NCBI GenBank assembly: GCA_022841625.1
Contig: JALHRD010000008.1
Location: forward strand, 1 to 64,000
Source of the DNA: Xanthobacteraceae bacterium
GTDB taxonomy: Bacteria; Pseudomonadota; Alphaproteobacteria; Rhizobiales; Xanthobacteraceae
Length of the DNA: 64,000 nucleotides
Reading direction: 5' to 3'
A model generated the notes under the pieces. The model saw only the letters and a program-made list of their open reading frames with translations. It did not search any database and was not told the origin of the DNA. The translations under genes were made by a program, and so were the position numbers. Below, in pieces: positions 7,906-16,339 of this stretch. The first letter of the stretch is position 1. Each line of letters opens with the position of its first letter.

Positions 7906-8949
7906 ATGAATTCGCTTACGCCTCGCCGACTGACCGCCGCCGCAGCGATGGCGGCAATGGTCACCGTGCTCGCCTGCGCGGAGCCCGCGCGCGCGCAGTC
8001 GGTCGCGGAATTCTATGCCGGCAAGACCGTCAACATCTATGTCGGCTATTCGCCGGGCGGCTCCTACGATTATTACGCGCGGCTGTTCGCGCGCCACATC
8101 GGCAAACACATCCCCGGCAATCCGACCGTGGTGATCCAATCGATGCCGGGCGGCGGCAGCCTGCGGGCGGCGAATTATCTTTACAGCGTCGCGCCCAAGG
8201 ACGGCACCGCGCTCGGCGTCCTGACCCAGACCTTGATGCTGGAAGCGCCGCTCGGCACGCCCGGCGTGAAATACGACGCCACCGAATTCAATTATATCGG
8301 CCGCATGACCGGCGTGTTGGAGGTCATGCTCAGCTGGCACGAGGCGCAAGCCAAGACCATCGAGGATGTGCGCAAATACGAAACCGTCGCCGGCGGCACC
8401 GGGCCGACCTCGCCGACCGAAGGCTATCCGCGGCTGTTGAACGCGTTTGCCGGCACCAAGTTCCGCATCGTGTCCGGTTACGGCGGCACCACCGAAATCA
8501 TGCTGGCGATGGAACGCCGCGAGGTCGACGCGCTGGAGAATTCTTGGAACTCGGTGGTGCGTACCAAGAAGGACTGGATCGACAACAAGAAGATCAACGT
8601 TCTGGTGCAGGCGGTGCTGGAGCGCAGCAAGGAATTGCCCAAGGTCCCGACCTTGGTCGAAATGGGCAGCACGCCCGAAGGCAAGGCGGCGCTCGCCTTC
8701 TATACGTCGTCGGCGGCAGTGAGCCGGCCGCTGGTCGGCGCGCCCGGCATTCCGGCGGACCGGCTCAAAGCGCTGCGCGACGCGTTCCAGGCCACCACGC
8801 GCAATCCGGAATTTCTTGCCGATATCAACAAATCGGGCTCGGAATTCGATCCCGCGTCGGGCGAATATCTGCAGGACCTCGCCAAGAAAGTTGCCGCGAC
8901 GCCGCGCGACATCGTGGAGCGCACCGCGGCGGCGCTGCGCGCGAAGTAA
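7906..8949 (+). CDS. Bug-type periplasmic solute receptor
   Basis: A 347-residue protein with a signal peptide (hydrophobic residues about 8-30, cleavage after ARAQ). The mature part, VAEFYAGKTVNIYVGYSPGG, then VIQSMPGGGSLRAANYLYSVAPKDGTALG, is the Bug/TctC fold of tripartite tricarboxylate transport. Such receptors bind carboxylates in the periplasm and hand them to a TctAB permease. No permease is encoded nearby, so it is an orphan receptor. It is most like the receptor gene at 24536-25549. The start follows a GGACCGC stretch and gives a complete signal peptide. Confidence 0.87.
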   Translation: MNSLTPRRLTAAAAMAAMVTVLACAEPARAQSVAEFYAGKTVNIYVGYSPGGSYDYYARLFARHIGKHIPGNPTVVIQSMPGGGSLRAANYLYSVAPKDGTALGVLTQTLMLEAPLGTPGVKYDATEFNYIGRMTGVLEVMLSWHEAQAKTIEDVRKYETVAGGTGPTSPTEGYPRLLNAFAGTKFRIVSGYGGTTEIMLAMERREVDALENSWNSVVRTKKDWIDNKKINVLVQAVLERSKELPKVPTLVEMGSTPEGKAALAFYTSSAAVSRPLVGAPGIPADRLKALRDAFQATTRNPEFLADINKSGSEFDPASGEYLQDLAKKVAATPRDIVERTAAALRAK

Positions 8950-8978
8950 GCCGAACGATCGACGCGGCGGCGCCCGAC

Positions 8979-9938
8979 CTAATTCACTTCGATTTTCGCC
9001 GCCTTGACGAGCTGGCCGTTGATTTCAATTTCCTGCTTCACCAGCGCGTCGAATTCCGCGGGCGACATCGGCATCGGATCGGCGCCGAGTTTTTTCATCC
9101 GCTCGCTCAGCACCGGGCTCTTCAGCGCCTTGGCGATCTCGGCGTGCAAACGGTTCTTGATCGCCGGCGGCGTCTTGCCGGACACGAACACGCCGGCCCA
9201 GAAATTATATTCGGAATTGGGATAGCCGGCTTCGACCGTGGTTGGCACGTCGGGCAACGCCGAGGCGCGTTGCGAGCCGCTCACCGCCAGCGCTTGCAGC
9301 GAGCCTTCGTTCAGGAAGGTCAAGGAATTTAACAGCGGCGCGAAATAGAAATCGAGCCGGCCGGCGATCACCTCGGTCAAGGCCTCGGGCGCGCCGCGTT
9401 GCGGCACGTGCACGGCTTCGAACTTCGCCGCGATCCGGAAGCGCTCGCCGTTGAGATGCGACGAATTGCCGGCGCCGGCCGAGGCGTAGTTGATCGCGCC
9501 GGGATTATTTCGCGCGTAGTTGACGAAATCGGCGAGCGTCTTGTAGCGCTTCTTCGGATTGACCGCCATTACCACCGGCATGTTGCCGAGCGGAATGACG
9601 CCGGCCAGATCGGTCAGCACATTGAACGACAGTTTCGAGCGCGTGGTCGGCGAAACCGTGTGGGTCGAGGAATTCGCCAATATTGTGTAGCCGTCAGGCT
9701 CGGCCTGCGCCACCGCCGCCATGCCGATGGTGTTGCCGGCGCCGGGACGATTCTCGACAATGATCGGCTGGCCGAGTTGCTGCGATACCTGCTCAAACAC
9801 CGCGCGCGCCATGATGTCGGTCGCAGCGCCCGCGGTCAGCGGGACGATCACCCGAATGGCTCGGCTCGGCCATTCCTGTGCGGCAACCGGTGCAGCTGCG
9901 CAACACAGGAGCACAATAGCAAGCAAACGACGGCGCAT
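8979..9938 (-). CDS. Bug-type tripartite tricarboxylate transporter receptor
   Basis: A 319-residue receptor with a cleavable signal (MRRRLLAIVLLCCAAAPVAAQ) followed by EWPSRAIRVIVPLTAGAATDIMARAV and the ligand-loop motif IVENRPGAGNTIGMAAVAQAEPDGYT. The start at 9938 gives a clean signal peptide; the ORF extends 9 codons further. It is convergent with the receptor at 7906-8949. The substrate is unknown and no TctA or TctB gene is present. Confidence 0.88.
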   Translation of the reverse strand: MRRRLLAIVLLCCAAAPVAAQEWPSRAIRVIVPLTAGAATDIMARAVFEQVSQQLGQPIIVENRPGAGNTIGMAAVAQAEPDGYTILANSSTHTVSPTTRSKLSFNVLTDLAGVIPLGNMPVVMAVNPKKRYKTLADFVNYARNNPGAINYASAGAGNSSHLNGERFRIAAKFEAVHVPQRGAPEALTEVIAGRLDFYFAPLLNSLTFLNEGSLQALAVSGSQRASALPDVPTTVEAGYPNSEYNFWAGVFVSGKTPPAIKNRLHAEIAKALKSPVLSERMKKLGADPMPMSPAEFDALVKQEIEINGQLVKAAKIEVN

Positions 9939-9989
9939 GGCAACCTCCCAATTCGCAAGCCGCACTCAGCTCGCAATTTTTATGGCTTT

Positions 9990-11279
9990 CTAGGCACAGC
10001 GATCCCGCAACATCTTGATGCCTTCGGCGAGGCCACGGGTCGTCAGCTTCAAGATGCGCTGCGTCTTCGGCGAGCTGCGCGGATCGACATAGGTAACATC
10101 GATCGTCTCGACCGCCGCAGCCGCATCCAACACGTCGAACCAAGCATAATTCTGGCTGATCGCAAACACCCCGCCGGGATCGAAAAAATCGCTTTTGGTT
10201 GCGGTGCCAGTTTGCGACATGTCGAATTTGTGGCTGCCCATCGAAAACGCGATGGCGAGCGGCTTGTCGAGTTCTTCGTCGGTGAGCCCGCGCCAGTAGC
10301 GGATTGCTGCCCGGCGCGGACCGGCGCAGGAGAGCGCGATGTGGCTCGCACGATAAGCCTTTTGCTCGCTGCCCCGCGCCTCAACGATCCATTTGCTGAC
10401 GATGCTCGACTTTCCAGAGGTCGGCAGCACGAACCAAGGCGTTTCCGAAAATTCGCTACGATCGATTCCAAGACCCGCGATTTCGTCGCGGCTGAGATAG
10501 CGAATGCTCTCGTGCGGCACCTTGAGGGCGGCATCCTGCAATGTGGGATCGATGCCCATGTCGCGGAGATAACGCCGCGTTCGGGCGGTGCTCTCGTCAT
10601 ATCGTATTTTGTGAAGCGACGGCTCTTCCTTGGCGGTGACTTGCTGCACGCGACCGTCGGAATATCGGCGGACCAGCGTCAATTTGCTGGCGTGGATTCC
10701 AAGCCGCGCGGATGGCGGCACATGGCGGACTTTGCCACCGACCAGCGCCCAAACACAGGCGGAACTGCAATTTCCATTAGGCCGCCACTCCGCCACAACC
10801 GCTTGGGTCGAACTCTTGGCGGCGCGGCAGCCATCGGAAGGATCGCCACTTGGCTCGCATCCTTGTGGGATCGTCCGGGCAACGCCGGTCACGATCCCGC
10901 TTTGGCGCAATTGCCGTCCGATCGCAAGCGCGACCGCCTCATTGCCGCCCGGCGAATGAAAATAGATCGGAAGCTTGCGGGCGCCGTGCCGCTTCAGGAA
11001 TGCCTGCACGCGCGCCGCGGCACCGTCGTCGAACGAGCCTTCAACCGCGATCCACTCACTGCATCCCTCGCCGCAGGCATTGGCATCGCCCTTCGCCAAA
11101 TAGAGATGCAGCGGCGGCCTGGCTTTTTTCGCCGGCTGGGCCTTTTCGGTCTTCTGCGCCTTCTCGGCTTTCTGCGCTTTTTCGGCCTGTTGCGCCTTAT
11201 CGCCGCGCGGCTCCGCTGCGGCATCGCCGGCATGCGCAAGCGCCATCATCAGCGCACACATCGCCAGTCGGCGTACCAT
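9990..11279 (-). CDS. Secreted ClpP-like-fold protein (COG3904 type), function unknown
   Basis: A 429-residue protein with a signal peptide, then a lysine/alanine-rich linker made of four imperfect KAQ-containing hexads (EKAQKAEKAQKTEKAQ). The globular part follows, with PIYFHSPGGNEAVALAIG, a serine in NCSSACVWALVGG and a histidine in ARLGIHASK. This order resembles the ClpP/crotonase fold of predicted periplasmic proteins. A C-terminal domain of about 150 residues has no recognised match. The start at 11279 is chosen because it follows a GGGAG site. No partner gene is evident. Confidence 0.7.
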   Translation of the reverse strand: MVRRLAMCALMMALAHAGDAAAEPRGDKAQQAEKAQKAEKAQKTEKAQPAKKARPPLHLYLAKGDANACGEGCSEWIAVEGSFDDGAAARVQAFLKRHGARKLPIYFHSPGGNEAVALAIGRQLRQSGIVTGVARTIPQGCEPSGDPSDGCRAAKSSTQAVVAEWRPNGNCSSACVWALVGGKVRHVPPSARLGIHASKLTLVRRYSDGRVQQVTAKEEPSLHKIRYDESTARTRRYLRDMGIDPTLQDAALKVPHESIRYLSRDEIAGLGIDRSEFSETPWFVLPTSGKSSIVSKWIVEARGSEQKAYRASHIALSCAGPRRAAIRYWRGLTDEELDKPLAIAFSMGSHKFDMSQTGTATKSDFFDPGGVFAISQNYAWFDVLDAAAAVETIDVTYVDPRSSPKTQRILKLTTRGLAEGIKMLRDRCA

Positions 11280-11363
11280 CAAGCAACTCCCGGCCACGGC
11301 CCTCGCGGGCGTCAGGCTAGCCGATCACGCCGTCGATTTCTATCCGGGGAATTCGCCGCGCCG

Positions 11364-12347
11364 CTACTGCGGCTCGACGCCGGCCGCCTTCACGATCTTT
11401 TGCCAGCGCGCATGTTCGTCCTTCACAAAGCGCGCGAACGCGCTCTGGCTCATCGGCATGGGATCGATTGCGGCGCCGGCCATGCGCTTGACCATGGTTT
11501 CGTCCTTGAGCATGCCCTGCACCAGCGCATGCATGCGGTCGGCGATCGGCTTGGGGGTGCCAGTGGGGGCAACGACGCCGATCCACACCGTCATCAGATA
11601 ATCCGGAAGGCCGGCCTCCGCCGCGGTCGGCACATCGGCGATATAGGGCAGCCGATTTTTGGTCGCGACCAGCAGCAGCCGGATCTTACCGGCGTCGAGT
11701 CCGGGCCGCAGCCCACCGATCGAACTCGACAGCAATTGGATGCGGCCCACCAGGAGGTCCAAGGTTGCGGGTTGGTTACCTTTATACGGCACATGCACCA
11801 GGTCGATGCCGGCCTGGCGCACGAATTCAGCCGCCGACAGATGCGGCAGCGAACCGTGGCCGGCCGAGCCGTAATTCAGCGAACCCGGCTTGGCCTTGGC
11901 CAGCGCGACGAATTCCCTCAGCGTTTTCGCCGGCACCTCGGCATTGACTGCGATCATTTGCGGCGCTTCGCCGAGCGCGGCCACCGGAACGAGATCGGCG
12001 AGTGCATCGAACGGCATCTGCTTCTGCACGAACGGATTGATCACCAATTGGCCGGACAGCACGAGGCCAAAGGTGTAGCCGTCGGGCGGCGCCTTGGCGA
12101 CCGCCAGCGCCGCGACTGTGCCGGCGGCGGCGGTGCGATTCTCGACAATCACCGGCTGGCCGGTCTCGCGGGTGACGTGATCGCCAAGCAGCCGCGCGCC
12201 GAGGTCAGCGATCCCGCCGGCGGCAAACCCGACAATGAAACGGATCGGCTTGTTGGGATAGTCCTTGAAATCTTGCGCCGGCGCGGCGCCCGCGCCCAAC
12301 GCCACCAAAATCGCCGCCGCCACAGTCGAACGGAGCATCATCCGCAT
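11364..12347 (-). CDS. Bug-type tripartite tricarboxylate transporter receptor
   Basis: A 327-residue receptor: signal MRMMLRSTVAAAILVALGAGAAPAQ is followed by DYPNKPIRFIVGFAAGGIADLGARLL, VIVENRTAAAGTVAA and GSAGHGSLPHLSAAEF, all Bug-family signatures. A GGGAG site just before the ATG at 12347 fixes the start; the longer frame to 12626 runs antisense to the next gene. Orphan receptor; ligand unknown. Confidence 0.9.
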   Translation of the reverse strand: MRMMLRSTVAAAILVALGAGAAPAQDFKDYPNKPIRFIVGFAAGGIADLGARLLGDHVTRETGQPVIVENRTAAAGTVAALAVAKAPPDGYTFGLVLSGQLVINPFVQKQMPFDALADLVPVAALGEAPQMIAVNAEVPAKTLREFVALAKAKPGSLNYGSAGHGSLPHLSAAEFVRQAGIDLVHVPYKGNQPATLDLLVGRIQLLSSSIGGLRPGLDAGKIRLLLVATKNRLPYIADVPTAAEAGLPDYLMTVWIGVVAPTGTPKPIADRMHALVQGMLKDETMVKRMAGAAIDPMPMSQSAFARFVKDEHARWQKIVKAAGVEPQ

Positions 12348-12522
12348 TACTCCCTGTCGCATCGCACAAGCGTAACCCGGATCGCGGCAAGCGCAATCAC
12401 GAATTCCGGCGCATGCGCGCGGCCGCCCCGGGCCAAGCGGACAAGCCATGCGGATTTGCCGCTTGCCCACCGGTCTTCCGCCCCCTCTATTGGCGCGCAT
12501 CCTACCCTGGAGACAAGCTTCC

Positions 12523-13419
12523 TTGAGCGAACTTCCGAATGCGCTATCGCCGTCGCCGGCGCGCGTCGAACGCGTGCCGGTCGCGATAGGCTTGATGCTG
12601 GGCGCGACCTTCGTGTTCACCTGCACCAGTGCGCTGTCGAAATGGCTGATCGAAACCTATCCGATCGGCGAGGTGCTGTTCTCGCGGGTGTTCATCCCGC
12701 TGATCGTGCTCGCCGCCATTGTGCTGCCGCGCAAGGGCTTGGCGGTGTTCCACACCCAACGCCTCAACGGCCATCTGTTGCGTGGCGTGTCGCAATCGAC
12801 CTCGCAGACCTTCCTGATGATCGCGTTCTCGCTGATGCCGCTCGCCAGCGCGGTGGCGATCAACTTCTCGGCGCCGATCTTCGCGACGCTTGCTTCGATC
12901 ATTCTGTTGCGCGAAACCGTCGGCATCGCGCGCTGGTCGGCGATCCTGGTCGGTTTCCTCGGCGTCGTGATCGTGACCGCGCCCGGCACCGACACCTTCA
13001 CCATCGGCGCGCTGTTTGCACTCGCCAATGCCGTGATGTACGGCACCTTGACCGCGGGTGTGCGCGGCCTGACCGCGACCGAATCGACCGAAACGCTGAC
13101 GCTCTATCAAATGCTTTTCATGTCGGCGGCGTTCTCGCTGATGCTGCCATTCGGCTTTACGATACCGACCTGGGCCGATGCCGGCTGGCTCATCCTCAAC
13201 GGTCTCGGCAATGGACTCGCCCAGGTCTGGTGGACACGCGCGCTGCATCTTGCGCCGACTTCGGCGGTCGCGCCGTTTCAATATTTCTCGCTGATCTGGG
13301 CGATGCTGCTCGGCTTTGCGATCTGGGGCGACGTGCCGACCGTAAGCCTCCTAATCGGCGGCGCGATTGTCGCGGGCTGCGGCCTGTTCCTGATATGGCG
13401 GGAGTCGCGTCCGGCGTGA
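12523..13419 (+). CDS. EamA/DMT-family membrane transporter
   Basis: An inner-membrane protein with about ten hydrophobic segments in two EamA repeats (for example VAIGLMLGATFVFTCTSALSKWL and WSAILVGFLGVVIVTAPG). Family members export or import small metabolites such as amino acids. I favour the TTG at 12523, preceded by GGAG at 11 bases. An ATG at 12448 is in frame but adds 25 residues that are not typical of the family. The following amidohydrolase gene starts 48 bases downstream and may be co-transcribed. Confidence 0.87.
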   Translation: MSELPNALSPSPARVERVPVAIGLMLGATFVFTCTSALSKWLIETYPIGEVLFSRVFIPLIVLAAIVLPRKGLAVFHTQRLNGHLLRGVSQSTSQTFLMIAFSLMPLASAVAINFSAPIFATLASIILLRETVGIARWSAILVGFLGVVIVTAPGTDTFTIGALFALANAVMYGTLTAGVRGLTATESTETLTLYQMLFMSAAFSLMLPFGFTIPTWADAGWLILNGLGNGLAQVWWTRALHLAPTSAVAPFQYFSLIWAMLLGFAIWGDVPTVSLLIGGAIVAGCGLFLIWRESRPA

Positions 13420-13466
13420 AAACTGCTACATACTCCCGCTCAATCGAAACAACCGCGAACCGCCCC

Positions 13467-14447
13467 ATGCAGATCGACGTCCATTCCCACCAGATCGAGG
13501 AAATCTTCTTCGACGCGCTGCGTGCGCTTCCGGGTGTGACCATCAAGACCAATCCGGACCGCTTCAGTTACCTCTTGAAGGACGGCAAGACCTGGCTGCC
13601 ATTCCGGCCGGAAATGTTCGACCCCAACCATCTGATCCGCGAGATGGACCGCAAGGGTATCGACATCTCGATCCTTTCGATGAACACCCCAAGCGTTTAC
13701 ATTTTCGAGCCCAAAATCCGTATCGATCTGGCGCGGCGACTCAACGACTCGATCGTGGCCCGCGCCAAGCGCAATCCCGACCGGGTGCGCGGCTTCGCCA
13801 CTTTGCCCTTGCCGGATGTCGAAGCCTCGCTCGTCGAGCTTGAGCGCATCAAGGATGCGCCCGGCGTGGTCGGCATCGGCGTCGGCTCCAATTTCGATGG
13901 CATGGCGCTCGACGATCCTCGCCTCGAACCGCTATGGGCGCGGACTGCCGAACTTGGCCTGCCGGTGTCCGAACACCCGATGCTGCCGACCTTCGCCGAC
14001 CATCTGCCCAATTACGCGCTGCCAATCCGGATCGGATTTCCGTTCGACACCACCCTCTGCGTCACGCGTATGATCTATGGCGGCGTGTTCGAGCGCCACC
14101 CCACACTCCTGTTCATTGTCCCACATACCGGCTCGGCGTTCATTGGGTTGCTGGAGCGGCTCGACCACGGCTTTCATTTGTTCCACGAATGCCGCGAGCA
14201 CATCACGCAATTGCCGAGCGTGTTCGCGCGCAAGAACCTGTATTACGACACCTGCGCATTTTCAAAATCGTTCATCGAAATGGCGGTCGGCGAGATCGGC
14301 ATCGACCGCTTCATGTTCGGCACCGACTATCCCTATATTATTTCGGAATCGTCCTATATCGAGGCGCTCGATCTATCCGCCGCCGACAAGCAGAAAATAC
14401 TCGCCGGCAATGCGCAAAGGTTGTTTGCGCAGCGGCTGGCGATGTAA
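13467..14447 (+). CDS. ACMSD-like metal-dependent amidohydrolase/decarboxylase
   Basis: A 326-residue protein of the amidohydrolase superfamily. The metal ligands are visible as IDVHSH near the N-terminus, histidines in SEHPML and VPHTGSAF, and the aspartate in FGTDYP. This order is typical of the aminocarboxymuconate-semialdehyde decarboxylase and gamma-resorcylate decarboxylase group. The substrate is probably an aromatic-acid intermediate, which would fit the abundance of carboxylate receptors nearby, but this is inference. The start at 13467 is the family N-terminus. Confidence 0.87.
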   Translation: MQIDVHSHQIEEIFFDALRALPGVTIKTNPDRFSYLLKDGKTWLPFRPEMFDPNHLIREMDRKGIDISILSMNTPSVYIFEPKIRIDLARRLNDSIVARAKRNPDRVRGFATLPLPDVEASLVELERIKDAPGVVGIGVGSNFDGMALDDPRLEPLWARTAELGLPVSEHPMLPTFADHLPNYALPIRIGFPFDTTLCVTRMIYGGVFERHPTLLFIVPHTGSAFIGLLERLDHGFHLFHECREHITQLPSVFARKNLYYDTCAFSKSFIEMAVGEIGIDRFMFGTDYPYIISESSYIEALDLSAADKQKILAGNAQRLFAQRLAM

Positions 14448-14452
14448 GGCGC

Positions 14453-14845
14453 ATGGGCGACAAACCCTACCGCGTCGGCCGTTCGCGCACCGGGCTTGGC
14501 TTGTTCGCGACCGAGCCGATCAGGAAGCACACGCTGATTGTCGAATATTCCGGCCCGCGGATTGCGACCGCCCAGGCGCAAAAGCGCGAGCGTGCCGGCC
14601 GCAGCAAATTCATGTTCGAGATTTCCAACCGCTGGACCATCGACGGCGCCGGTCGCGACAATATCGGGCGCTACGCCAACCACGCCTGCAAGCCGAACGC
14701 GGAATCGATGCTGCTCCGCGGCAAGATCTTTCTCAAGGCGATCCGGCGCATCCAGCCGGGCGAGGAGATCACCTACGACTACGGCCGCGAATACGTGAAA
14801 CTGTTCTTCACAAGCGGCTGCAAATGCGCAAGTTGCCGCAAGTGA
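14453..14845 (+). CDS. SET-domain protein-lysine methyltransferase
   Basis: A compact 130-residue protein consisting of little more than a SET domain. Visible hallmarks are GRSRTGLGLFAT (SET-N, SAM loop), the NHACKPNAE motif, GEEITYDYG, and a post-SET-like C-x-C-x-x-C end (CKCASCRK). SET enzymes transfer methyl groups from SAM to lysines of proteins. The bacterial substrate here is unknown. The gene begins 5 bases after the amidohydrolase stop, so the two are likely co-transcribed. Confidence 0.87.
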   Translation: MGDKPYRVGRSRTGLGLFATEPIRKHTLIVEYSGPRIATAQAQKRERAGRSKFMFEISNRWTIDGAGRDNIGRYANHACKPNAESMLLRGKIFLKAIRRIQPGEEITYDYGREYVKLFFTSGCKCASCRK

Positions 14846-14936
14846 GCCCGGCGCGATCGCGCACCCGGTCGCACCCGTGGCTTATCGCACGCCACTGCAC
14901 TATCCTGCCGCCAAGACCAACCCAGCGCAGGTGACC

Positions 14937-15971
14937 ATGACATCGCACGCTTTGACTCGCAGAACCGTCCTCGGGGGCGCCGCCGCTTTGGCGCTACCAT
15001 CGCTGATCGGCCGCACACATGCCCAGGAAACCGTCGATCTCGCCGCTGCCAAGAAAGAAGGCCGGGTCGTGCTCTATACCTCGGCGCCGCTCGGCGCGGC
15101 GCAAAAGATCGCGACCGCGTTCCAGACGAAATATGGCATCCAGGTCGAATTGTTCCGCACCGGCGGCGTGCAGGTCTTGCGGCGCTTCATGATGGAGCAG
15201 GACGCCAAACGCCCAGGCGCCGATGTCCTGGTGTCGTCCGATCTGTCGGCCGTGCACGACTTGATGGCCAAGGACAGCTTTGTGCCGTTCAAACCTGCAG
15301 ACTTCGACAAGGTGCCGGCGGCGTTCAACGAACCGACCGGGCTCTATGTCGCGCAGCGCATGAGCATCATCTCGATCTACGGCCGCACCGACATGGTGCC
15401 GCCCAAAGATATGCCCAAGACCTGGACCGATCTCGCCGACCCCCGGTTCAAGGGCAAGCTGGTGATGACCAACCCGAATTTCACATCGCTGCAAGTCGCG
15501 GTGGTCGCCATGCTGTCGCGGACGCACGGCTGGGCGTTCTTCGAACGGCTGAACAAGAACGACGTGATGATCGTGCAGGGCAACGAACAGGCGCTCAATC
15601 TCGCAAAGACCGGCGAACGCCCGATTGTTGCCGGCGGCGACAGCCAATATGCCAGTGCCGCGCGGCTGCAGGGCCACAAGATCGACAACACATTCCCGGC
15701 CGACGGCACCTTCGCGGTACCCTCGACCACATCGGTGGTGAAGGGCGCGCGCCATCCGAACGCCGCCAAACTGATGGCTGAATTCACCCTCAGCCTGGAG
15801 GCGCAATCGTTGTGGCCGGAAAGCGGCGTCTATGCCGCGCGCACTGACGTTGCGCCGCCGCTTGGCAGCCCGCCAATCGGCAAGATCAAAGTGTCGTCGA
15901 TCGACTATGCTTATCTGAAGGCGCAGTCGGCGGCGGTGAAGAAGCGCTTCAGTGAGATTTTTTCGAGCTAG
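14937..15971 (+). CDS. Tat-exported ABC transporter solute-binding protein
   Basis: A 344-residue periplasmic binding protein of the iron/putrescine-type (family 1) fold. It begins with a twin-arginine signal (TRRTVLGGAAALALPSLIG) and continues GRVVLYTSAPLGAAQKIATAFQTKYGIQVE, then WTDLADPRFKGKLVMTNPNF, as in FbpA-like receptors. The start at 14937 gives a complete Tat signal. No permease or ATPase gene is adjacent. The ligand could be iron or an organic solute. Confidence 0.85.
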   Translation: MTSHALTRRTVLGGAAALALPSLIGRTHAQETVDLAAAKKEGRVVLYTSAPLGAAQKIATAFQTKYGIQVELFRTGGVQVLRRFMMEQDAKRPGADVLVSSDLSAVHDLMAKDSFVPFKPADFDKVPAAFNEPTGLYVAQRMSIISIYGRTDMVPPKDMPKTWTDLADPRFKGKLVMTNPNFTSLQVAVVAMLSRTHGWAFFERLNKNDVMIVQGNEQALNLAKTGERPIVAGGDSQYASAARLQGHKIDNTFPADGTFAVPSTTSVVKGARHPNAAKLMAEFTLSLEAQSLWPESGVYAARTDVAPPLGSPPIGKIKVSSIDYAYLKAQSAAVKKRFSEIFSS

Positions 15972-16007
15972 AAACCACCGGATTGCGTCTGAGCTTCGCA
16001 ACGCTGC

Positions 16008-16151
16008 TCACGACATCAACGACCGGCTGATCACCAGCAGCAACAACAGGTGGCCGGGATAAAAAATGTGAAGGGCATAGCGGGAAAGGAAGCGCGGGCG
16101 ATTCCTGACCGCGAGCGCCAACACCAGAACCACCGGCCCTGAGCGATGCAT
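16008..16151 (-). pseudogene. TraX-family fragment (C-terminal remnant)
   Basis: A 48-codon frame encodes RPRFLSRYALHIFYPGH followed by a leucine-rich stretch, close to the C-terminal signature of TraX-like membrane acetyltransferases. The rest of the gene (about 200 residues) is absent, and a stop codon sits just before the possible ATG. It is probably a decayed gene. Confidence 0.55.
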
Positions 16152-16189
16152 TCATCGGCTCGCCGCGCGTCGATCAGCGCGCTGGACAG

Positions 16190-16315
16190 TCACACGCCGA
16201 CGCCGACCAGCCCGGCGAAAATCAGCAGCAGCACAATATTGCCGATCATGCGCTCGCGCTCGGTCGCCTTGCGGACGTCCATGCTGTCGTCACGCGACTT
16301 TCGATCGTCGTCCAT
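16190..16315 (-). CDS. 41-residue single-pass membrane protein downstream of cckA
   Basis: A short frame begins MDDDRKSRDDSMDVRK and ends with one hydrophobic helix (GNIVLLLIFAGLVGVGV). The charged head and single membrane tail look like a real small protein. It lies 24 bases after the cckA stop on the same strand, so it could be co-transcribed. No function is known to me. Confidence 0.6.
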   Translation of the reverse strand: MDDDRKSRDDSMDVRKATERERMIGNIVLLLIFAGLVGVGV

Positions 16316-16339
16316 GGCGCGCAAACCGATCGCAAGGCG

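Noticed and set aside
7549-8349. 266-codon minus-strand frame across the hairpin repeats
   Set aside because: It spans the repeat region and the antisense of the receptor gene, with low-complexity Arg/Gly content and no match.
9399-14447. A 1,682-codon open frame on the plus strand
   Set aside because: Only its last part (from 13467) is a real gene. The rest runs antisense or out of frame through four other genes with clear protein signatures and signal peptides; high GC keeps stop codons rare.
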